Under the pieces are notes generated by a model, which saw only the letters and a program-made list of their open reading frames with translations, did no database searches and was not told the DNA's origin. Positions 23,261 through 32,021 of a stretch of 32,021 nucleotides of DNA are shown one piece after another. The position numbers and the translations under genes were made by a program. The DNA comes from Patescibacteria group bacterium. GTDB taxonomy: Bacteria; Patescibacteriota; Patescibacteriia; UBA9934; GWF2-40-263. The DNA lies in NCBI GenBank assembly GCA_018814025.1, contig JAHJAM010000018.1, positions 1-32,021 on the forward strand, read 5' to 3'. Position 1 is the first letter of the stretch, and each line of letters begins with the position of its first letter.

Positions 23261-23411
23261 ACCCGGTAGTACAACTTCGATTTTTACGTGTATTTATTAT
23301 GGAAGTTGCATCCTGATTAATGTTTATTACTGCTCGGTATCTACCAACCTTCTCGTTTAAACCGAAGGTGTGGGAAAAAGCAACTTCATCGAAGTTGTCC
23401 TACCGGGCATA
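23258..23411 (-). mobile_element. MITE-like element, copy B, inserted at the miaB start codon
   Basis: A 146-bp body (23262-23407) has 20-bp terminal inverted repeats (CCCGGTAGTACAACTTCGAT at one end, one mismatch at the other). It is flanked by direct TATG copies in miaB orientation (23411-23408 and 23261-23258); the second holds the miaB ATG. Ends match copy A in the same orientation relative to the downstream gene. The outer TIR bases differ from copy A at two positions, and both arms changed together (TCCAGTAG to CCCGGTAG). An ORF of 17 codons (MPGRTTSMKLLFPTPSV) starts at the promoter-side ATG. Confidence 0.8.
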
Positions 23412-23419
23412 ATGTGCGG

Positions 23420-23448
23420 ATATTACTTGACAAAATGCATAAAATCAA
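23420..23448 (-). promoter_or_regulatory. Promoter reading through element B to miaB-miaA
   Basis: TTGATT (23448-23443), 17 nt, TAATAT (23425-23420), then 9 nt to the upstream ATG copy (23410). It interleaves with the plus-strand promoter of the 23479 gene, so the two should compete. Confidence 0.6.
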
Positions 23449-23455
23449 GTATTCT
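23427..23455 (+). promoter_or_regulatory. Strong promoter of the 23479-23949 gene
   Basis: TTGACA (23427-23432), 17 nt, TATTCT (23450-23455): a consensus -35, optimal spacing and a good -10 box. Leader ~17 nt, with an AAGGAGGAA ribosome-binding site just before the ATG. Confidence 0.75.
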
Positions 23456-23478
23456 CCCTGGTTAGTTAAGGAGGAAGC

Positions 23479-23949
23479 ATGGCTCAGATCATTAAGCTCT
23501 TCGATAACCCGATCACTGACAAGCTGTTCTTTGACCAGATTAAGGAGATCAAAGCCGTGCTGGTGCGCGACAATCAATTGCGCGTCCGCATGCTCACGGC
23601 GCCGGTGCCCCGGACCCAGCCCGACACCCGCGACCTTTTTGACCTGTGCGCGCCCTCCCGCCTGAACGCCGAAGCAGGCCGATTGGTCTCGCCGCCCGAG
23701 CATTGCGCGGAGAAACTCTGGTGCAACATGTGGCTGCCCGGCCACAAAGAATCCGAGATCAAAGTCCGATTCGCCAAGGTTGAGCGCAGCGGACACGATC
23801 TGATCCTGATCAGCAAGGACATTCGAGGCGGCATCAGCGATCTCCTCCTGCTTTCCAAAAGCACCATGCTCTGGATTCACGGTCCGGATAACCGTTCCTG
23901 GCTGGCCAATTTCTCGGAAATCAGCACCGGCAACACGCTTTTCATCTGA
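23479..23949 (+). CDS. Orphan 156-residue protein of unknown function
   Basis: Not recognised. No signal peptide or membrane helix. A mixed alpha/beta soluble protein: N-terminal MAQIIKLFDNPITDKLFFDQIKEIKAVLVRDNQLRVRMLTAPVP, a central DTRDLFDLCAPSRLNAEAGRL, then beta-rich KLWCNMWLPGHKESEIKVRFAKVERSGHDLILISKD. It has a near-consensus promoter, a full AAGGAGG site and its own terminator, and ends with TGA. Like upp, it has strong initiation signals and a C/G-rich third position unlike most neighbours, suggesting high expression or a foreign origin. Diverges from miaB across element B. Confidence 0.75.
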   Translation: MAQIIKLFDNPITDKLFFDQIKEIKAVLVRDNQLRVRMLTAPVPRTQPDTRDLFDLCAPSRLNAEAGRLVSPPEHCAEKLWCNMWLPGHKESEIKVRFAKVERSGHDLILISKDIRGGISDLLLLSKSTMLWIHGPDNRSWLANFSEISTGNTLFI

Positions 23950-23965
23950 ACACATATCTTACTCA

Positions 23966-23990
23966 GCCACCACTCTTGTGGTGGCTTTCT
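23966..23990 (+). terminator. Terminator of the 23479-23949 gene
   Basis: GCCACCAC-TCTT-GTGGTGGC (23966-23985) followed by TTTCTT. Confidence 0.85.
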
Positions 23991-24024
23991 TGTGTACAAA
24001 ATTTATTGACTTAATAATGGTTAG

Positions 24025-24054
24025 TTGAGAAGATTCGACTACTAAACCAATAAT
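24025..24054 (+). promoter_or_regulatory. Possible promoter of the 24065-24355 gene
   Basis: TTGAGA (24025-24030), 18 nt, AATAAT (24049-24054), ending 10 nt before ATG 24065, consistent with a leaderless message. An alternative TTGACT at 24006 has no good -10 box. Confidence 0.4.
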
Positions 24055-24064
24055 CCATTAATCT

Positions 24065-24355
24065 ATGGAAAATCCAGAGATGGCACCCATGGCTCCTCAG
24101 GACACCGCGTCAATGGAAATGCCTCCCCAAGAGACCAACCGCGAGGAAACAACAACCCCGGAAGATGTTGTTGAATCAACTGCTAACTCAGCTTCGGAAT
24201 CGGAAATTGAAGAACAAATCGAAAGCGTCTATGATCAAATTGAATCAGCTAATAAACCGGATTTAACGGTCATGGAAATGACACCGGAAGCCGACACGCA
24301 AACGAAAGATGCTTCCACCAGCATCTGGAGCAAAATCACCGGCATCTTCAAATAA
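24065..24355 (+). CDS. Small acidic, probably disordered protein
   Basis: 96 residues, not recognised. Residues 1-45 are rich in Met, Pro, Glu and Thr (MENPEMAPMAPQDTASMEMP). The middle is an acidic, helix-prone stretch (SESEIEEQIESVYDQIESA), and the end is a short amphipathic SIWSKITGIFK that could touch membranes or a partner. No SD. It is supported by the ATG position after a -10 box and by a terminator 12 nt after the stop. Convergent with thrS. Confidence 0.6.
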   Translation: MENPEMAPMAPQDTASMEMPPQETNREETTTPEDVVESTANSASESEIEEQIESVYDQIESANKPDLTVMEMTPEADTQTKDASTSIWSKITGIFK

Positions 24356-24366
24356 CTTCTAAACTA

Positions 24367-24396
24367 AAAACACCCCAGCCAATGCTGGGGTGTTTT
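24367..24396. terminator. Bidirectional terminator between the small acidic gene and thrS
   Basis: AAAACACCCCAGC (24367-24379) / GCTGGGGTGTTTT (24384-24396), a 13-bp perfect stem that works on both strands. Confidence 0.85.
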
Positions 24397-24403
24397 GATT
24401 TTC

Positions 24404-26191
24404 TTACGACGGCCTTTGCGTGGCTTCAAGCAAAGTGGCAATTAACTGATCTCGGGCCACGACTAAATCTTCATCTTGGCCAAACACGTTAATCTTGAAA
24501 TCTCCGCCTTCGGCTTCCTTGCTCCCGATCACAATGGTCCAAGGCACTTTCGCCATGGCCGCGGCGCGAATCTTCTTGCCTACCTTTTCATCCGAATCAT
24601 CCAACTCCGCACGCAAACCGGCCGCCACTAATTCAGTGCCCAACTGCTCGGCAAACGGCACAAAATCCTGGCTAACCGTGGCGATGCGCACTTGCACGGG
24701 CGCGAGCCAAGCCGGAAAAGCGCCCGCCGTATGTTCGATTAAAACCGCTAAAAAACGCTCAATTGAACCCATAATCGCGGCATGAATCATCACGATTCGT
24801 TCATCCTCGCTGTGTTCGTTCACACAGTGCAAGCCAAAGCGCTCCGGCATGTTGCGGTCCACTTGAATCGTGGCCACCTGCCATTCGCGGCCCAAAGAAT
24901 CATGGGCCATGAAATCAAGCTTGGGTCCGTAAAAAGCCGCTTCCCCCAACCCCATTCGGTATGGCAGGCCCTTTTCTTCCAGCCAGGACTTTAACTCGGC
25001 CACATAACCATCCCACTGCTCAACCGTGCCCAAATACGGCTTCATGTTAGCCGGATCATGGGTTGATAAACGAACTTCCAGTTCAAAACCAAAGGCCGCA
25101 TAAAATCGCTCAATGATATCCCAAATTTTATACGCCTCTTCTTTGACTTGCGTCTCGCGACAGAAAACATGCGCGTCATCTTGGGTGATGGAGCGCACGC
25201 GGGTCAAACCCGACAACTCCCCGGTTTGCTCATCGCGATAAACCATGGTGGTTTCCGCATAGCGCTGCGGCAGATCCCGATAGCTGCGCTTTTCGCAGTC
25301 GAAAATTTGCGTGTGGTGCGGGCAGTTCATGGGCTTCATCACAAACTCATGGCCTTCGCGCGTGGTGATGCGAAACAGATCATCTTTAAACTTTTCCCAA
25401 TGCCCGCTGGTTTCATACAAATCTTTCTTAGTGATGTGCGGGATGGTGACTTTTTGATAGCCGTACTCGCGGCGCATTTGCCAAACGAAATCATCCAAAA
25501 TATTTCGCAACAAAGTGCCTTTTGGCGTCCAAAGCGGCAAGCCCGCGCCCACTAATTCAGAAAAGGTATACAAACCCATTTCCTTGCCCAGCTTGCGGTG
25601 ATCGCGGCGCTTGGCTTCCTCCAGCATCACCAAATATTCTTCCAGCTGCTGTTCCGTCTCAAAAGCCACGCCGTAAATGCGCTGCATTTGCGGATTTCCA
25701 TCCCGACCGCGCCAATACGCACCCGCCAGCTTGGTCAGTTTAAACACGCCGATTTGCCCCGCGTGCTGCACGTGCGGACCGCGGCACAAATCCACAAACT
25801 CGCCCGTACGGTAAAGCGAAGCCGTGTCCGGCCGATCCCCCACGTCCGCCAGTTCTTCCACGGAAATTTTCGTGGTGCCCTTTTCTTTCAAATCCTTCAA
25901 CAGTTCGACTTTGAAATCTTGATGGCGCTCGCGGAAAAAATCGATCGCTTGATCCAGGCCAATCTCCTCGCGATCAAAAGTCGTAGCCTTAGCAATAATC
26001 TCATGCATCTTCTCTTCGATCTTTACTAAGTCTTCCTCAGTTACTGGGGTTGGAGTTAAAACATCATAATAAAAACCTTGATCCACCACCGGACCCACTC
26101 CGAGTTTAACCCCCGGATACAGCTCAGTTACGGCCGCGGCCAAAATATGAGCACAGCTATGTCGCATGATTTTCAGTTGTTCTTCATCCAT
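24404..26191 (-). CDS. thrS: Threonyl-tRNA synthetase without the N-terminal TGS domain
   Basis: 595 residues. The protein begins directly with the editing domain: RHSCAHILAAAV (H11-x3-H15), GFYYD, and CRGPHV (C136, H140). The class II core has MKPMNCPHH (zinc ligand C290), TTMVYRDEQTGELSGLTRVRSITQDDAHVFC, GEAAFYGPKLDFM and MIHAAIMGSIERFLAVLIEH. A C-terminal anticodon-binding domain ends the protein. E. coli ThrRS has ~640 residues with a TGS domain, missing here as in many reduced genomes. A plausible -10 (TAACTA) lies 6 nt before the ATG. Confidence 0.96.
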   Translation of the reverse strand: MDEEQLKIMRHSCAHILAAAVTELYPGVKLGVGPVVDQGFYYDVLTPTPVTEEDLVKIEEKMHEIIAKATTFDREEIGLDQAIDFFRERHQDFKVELLKDLKEKGTTKISVEELADVGDRPDTASLYRTGEFVDLCRGPHVQHAGQIGVFKLTKLAGAYWRGRDGNPQMQRIYGVAFETEQQLEEYLVMLEEAKRRDHRKLGKEMGLYTFSELVGAGLPLWTPKGTLLRNILDDFVWQMRREYGYQKVTIPHITKKDLYETSGHWEKFKDDLFRITTREGHEFVMKPMNCPHHTQIFDCEKRSYRDLPQRYAETTMVYRDEQTGELSGLTRVRSITQDDAHVFCRETQVKEEAYKIWDIIERFYAAFGFELEVRLSTHDPANMKPYLGTVEQWDGYVAELKSWLEEKGLPYRMGLGEAAFYGPKLDFMAHDSLGREWQVATIQVDRNMPERFGLHCVNEHSEDERIVMIHAAIMGSIERFLAVLIEHTAGAFPAWLAPVQVRIATVSQDFVPFAEQLGTELVAAGLRAELDDSDEKVGKKIRAAAMAKVPWTIVIGSKEAEGGDFKINVFGQDEDLVVARDQLIATLLEATQRPS

Positions 26192-26246
26192 AAAATATAG
26201 TTACTAATGCGCCTAGATTACCAAAATTATGCTGCCCTGTCGAGTA

Positions 26247-26344
26247 GACCCCCTCCCGACCTCCCCCTTGGCAAGGGGGAGGAGAACGCGCCATATCCTT
26301 TCGAACTCCCCCTCCTTACGAAGGAGGGGGTCGGGGGGAGGTTT
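26247..26344 (+). repeat. Intergenic repeat, family 3, two inverted halves
   Basis: GACCCCCTCCCGACCTCCCC with TTGGCAAGGGGGAGGAG, a ~22-bp spacer, then ACTCCCCCTCCTTACGAAGG with GGGTCGGGGGGAGGT. It fills most of the gap between thrS and the 26418 gene. The remaining 26345-26417 shows nothing clear. Confidence 0.75.
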
Positions 26345-26417
26345 TACAAATCAAAAAGACGAGCATGTAGCCCGTCCCCTTATAAACCCTACCTACTATT
26401 CCCCTACCTACCCCCTC

Positions 26418-27620
26418 CTACTCTATCTCAATATACACGTGATCCCGCAGCCGCGGCACGCTACCCACCCAAAACGGGAAAAAATCCACTTGCACGTTTT
26501 GCGCCACGCCCTCGCTCAATAACAGCTGGCGCACCTGGCCTTCGTTCATGCCCACGAACCGCCCCGGATCCAAAGCCGTACTGGTGGCTGAAGGAATCGT
26601 CACCCCGTCCAAATAAACCCGCACGTTGGCCATTTCATCTTCCACGTCCGCTTTTTCAATCGTGCTTTGCAAACCCTCGGTATTAACTCGAGCGAATTCT
26701 TTGCCGCGCGTCAAAGAGTCATAAAGCTTGCGCGTGGCGATTTCTTCCAAAGCCGTGCGGTCGTAGAATACGCCCACCACTTTGATGGTCATGGCCATGG
26801 CGAAAGCCGCTGATTCCTCGCCGGCCGCGGCCGTACTGGTCTGATCCACGATCGTGGTTAAGAAAGTTTCCCCATCATAAGAATCCCCCACCTCATCTCG
26901 CAACATGGTTTGTGCCTCGGCTTCCAGTTCCGATTTCAGCTGCGCGGCCGCGTTTACGATGTCTTGATCCGAAACCACGGAAACCACGGCCAACCCGCCT
27001 TTCATTTCTCCGGTGCTTGCCGCGTAAATTTGTTTTTGCTTGGCCTCATTCAAACCCGGAATCGTAAACTGGCTCGGCCCGATATCGCCGGTGTGGCCGG
27101 CTTGATCCGCATAAGCGTTAACCTTAACGCTGCCGCCGGCCGGCACTTCTACGTCATTCTCGATTCGAAACAGCACTCCGCTCTCGGTTAAAAGCCGCGT
27201 GGTTTTCACCAAAGGCTGATTGGCGCCGGATTTATTGTAAATCGTCACCTCCCCTTTGGCCACGCCGGTCACTTCTTTCTTACCCAGGCCGCTGGGTGCA
27301 AAATCCGCGCTCTTGCCAATCGTGCCCGCCACCACTCGGCCGCGAATTTCGCTTTCCAAGGTCGGATTCTTCACAATGTCTAAAATCATTTCCGCTTTGA
27401 TGGTTTCTTCCACCGGCTGGATGCGAATCGTGGCCTGCGTGGTAGAGATATAAATCACAATCAGCAAAATTGCCGCCACCACCAAAACAAAACCCACGGC
27501 AATTCGCCGGTAGATCTTCAAAGTCACCTGATTAGTGGCCAGCTCTTGCTTCGGAGTCAGCGTAGGCTTGCTTTTCACAGGTTTTTCTTCAATTGGTTTA
27601 ATCGGTCGCGGTAAGGGCAT
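26418..27620 (-). CDS. Membrane-anchored baseplate J/gp47-like protein
   Basis: 400 residues. A Pro/Lys-rich cytoplasmic N-terminus (1-38) and one membrane helix (~39-60, IAVGFVLVVAAILLIVIYIS) lead to a long outer region. Residues ~125-190 (GEVTIYNKSGANQPLVKTTRLLTESGVLFRI..VPAGGSVKVNAYADQAGHTGDIGPSQFTIPGL) match the baseplate-J core pattern of phage tails and contractile systems. Proteins of this type, annotated baseplate J, are common in CPR genomes without other phage genes; none are seen here, and their role is unknown. The promoter TGCTATAAT ends 6 nt before the ATG. Confidence 0.75.
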   Translation of the reverse strand: MPLPRPIKPIEEKPVKSKPTLTPKQELATNQVTLKIYRRIAVGFVLVVAAILLIVIYISTTQATIRIQPVEETIKAEMILDIVKNPTLESEIRGRVVAGTIGKSADFAPSGLGKKEVTGVAKGEVTIYNKSGANQPLVKTTRLLTESGVLFRIENDVEVPAGGSVKVNAYADQAGHTGDIGPSQFTIPGLNEAKQKQIYAASTGEMKGGLAVVSVVSDQDIVNAAAQLKSELEAEAQTMLRDEVGDSYDGETFLTTIVDQTSTAAAGEESAAFAMAMTIKVVGVFYDRTALEEIATRKLYDSLTRGKEFARVNTEGLQSTIEKADVEDEMANVRVYLDGVTIPSATSTALDPGRFVGMNEGQVRQLLLSEGVAQNVQVDFFPFWVGSVPRLRDHVYIEIE

Positions 27621-27626
27621 GGGGTT

Positions 27627-27635
27627 ATTATAGCA
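27627..27635 (-). promoter_or_regulatory. Extended -10 promoter of the baseplate J-like gene
   Basis: Minus-strand TGCTATAAT (TATAAT at 27632-27627), then 6 nt to ATG 27620. Identical in layout to the box before tmk element A. Predicts a leaderless mRNA independent of dnaE. Confidence 0.65.
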
Positions 27636-27708
27636 AAAAGGAAGAAAGGTAGAAAGTAGAAGTTAGAGAGTGGACGAAATTGAAAACTCCCCAAGGAAAA
27701 CCTTAAAG

Positions 27709-31363
<3,655 letters not shown>

Positions 31364-31397
31364 ATCTCCCCGACTTTACCACAAGCTCCCCAAATCA

Positions 31398-31426
31398 AAA
31401 ACACCCCGGCCAAGGCGGGGTGTTTT
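31398..31426. terminator. Terminator between the ABC permease and dnaE
   Basis: AAAACACCCCG (31398-31408) / CGGGGTGTTTT (31416-31426) with T runs on both strands. It ends the upstream permease transcript before the dnaE promoter. Confidence 0.8.
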
Positions 31427-31436
31427 TGATATTTTT

Positions 31437-32021
31437 CTACACCTGAATCTTGGAAAAAAAGTACCCGCCCAAGGCGATGCTGGCGGCCGTGGCCAGACTC
31501 AGCACGGCTAAATCCAAGGGCAGGCCAAAGTGCGCGCTGCCCAAAAGCAAAACTCGAAAAGCATCCACGCTATAGGACAAAGGATCGAAGCGCGCCACCC
31601 AAACCAAAGCCGTGGGCAAACCCTCCAATGGGAATAAGGCCCCGGACAGGAAAAACAAGGGCATGATCAGAAAGTTCATAATCAGCTGAAACCCGTGCAT
31701 GTCCTCCATAAAGGAGGCAATCAAAGTGCCCAAAGCCGTAAACAACAGCGCGGTCAAGAACATCACCAACAACAGGGCGGGCAAAGCCGCCAGGCTGTGC
31801 GGCCGAAAGCCGGGAATGAGGGCGATTAAGAAAACCACCACGCCCTGCAGCGTGGCCACCGTGGCCCCGCCCAAAGTCCGGCCCAGCATGATATTGAAGC
31901 GCGACACCGGCGCCACCAAAGTCTCTTTCAAAAAACCGAACTGCCGGTCCCAAATTACTTCAATCCCGAAAAACACGCTCGTGAACAAAATGCTCATGGC
32001 AATAATGCCCGGCGCCAAAAA
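31437..32021 (-). CDS. ABC-2 type transporter permease, C-terminal part (cut by window edge)
   Basis: About 194 residues, open at the window edge: codons continue upstream (FLAPGIIAMS) without a start, so the listed 5' end is not real. Four to five membrane segments are seen (LFTSVFFGIEVIW, VVVFLIALIPGF, LLLVMFLTALLFTALGTLIASF, MNFLIMPLFFLSGALFPLEGLP, LAVLSLATAASIALGGYFF). ERQFGFLKETLVAPVSR-type wording (DRQFGFLKETLVAPVSRFNIMLGRTLGG) and FLSGALFPLEGLP..LSYSVDAFR are typical of the DrrB/NodJ ABC-2 family that exports drugs, lipids or polysaccharides. The ATPase partner should lie upstream, outside the window. Confidence 0.9.
   Translation of the reverse strand, partial: FLAPGIIAMSILFTSVFFGIEVIWDRQFGFLKETLVAPVSRFNIMLGRTLGGATVATLQGVVVFLIALIPGFRPHSLAALPALLLVMFLTALLFTALGTLIASFMEDMHGFQLIMNFLIMPLFFLSGALFPLEGLPTALVWVARFDPLSYSVDAFRVLLLGSAHFGLPLDLAVLSLATAASIALGGYFFSKIQV

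Overview
The window looks like a chromosomal segment from a Patescibacteria (CPR) bacterium, probably Parcubacteria-like. This is inferred from gene content: tight packing, a threonyl-tRNA synthetase without a TGS domain, a membrane-anchored baseplate-J-like protein, a DUF3048 protein, an NLPY-type PrmC, and few Shine-Dalgarno (SD) sites. TAA, TAG and TGA all act as stops (miaA and the 23479 gene end in TGA), so the code is standard and not the UGA-glycine code of Gracilibacteria/Absconditabacteria. Ribosomal protein L1 is present.

Layout: 1-86 start of queA (minus); 195-1631 rpmE and prfA; 1735-3250 a promoter-to-terminator unit with no credible protein, packed with UUCG- and GNRA-capped hairpins, read here as a ~1.48 kb structured non-coding RNA between prfA and prmC; 3283-4924 prmC and upp; 5002-9014 minus strand: DUF3048 protein, rplY, rodA and a one-TM protein; 9161-11293 gyrB; 11413-13399 secE-nusG-rplK-rplA; 13539-17498 a deoxypyrimidine block (DCD-like protein, dCMP deaminase/NDT-like pair, DHFR, ThyA-like enzyme, tmk); 17503-19176 two paralogous membrane proteins; 19277-20845 gatB; 20929-23260 miaA and miaB (minus); 23479-24355 two small orphan genes; 24404-31363 thrS, baseplate-J-like protein and dnaE (minus); 31437-32021 an ABC-2 permease cut by the window edge.

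Most unusual content: (1) the large ornate RNA; (2) two copies (150 and 146 bp) of a terminal-inverted-repeat element, each inserted exactly at a start codon (tmk, miaB) with a 4-bp CATG/TATG duplication, leaving one ATG beside the promoter and one at the gene; (3) a 30-bp palindrome inserted in frame in three unrelated proteins (GyrB, a membrane protein, GatB), always read as S/P-G-K/R-A-G-S-G-x-A-G, recalling Rickettsia palindromic elements, plus diverged intergenic repeats inside the gyrB and miaB reading frames; (4) an apparent dCMP deaminase-deoxyribosyltransferase fusion split by an in-frame TAA; (5) a ThyA-like enzyme with Asp where thymidylate synthases have the uracil-reading Asn; (6) several genes whose ATG lies only 6-12 nt after the -10 box, implying leaderless mRNAs.

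All assignments come from reading the sequence and its translations. No database search or folding program was run, so promoters, RNA helices and repeat boundaries are manual calls.
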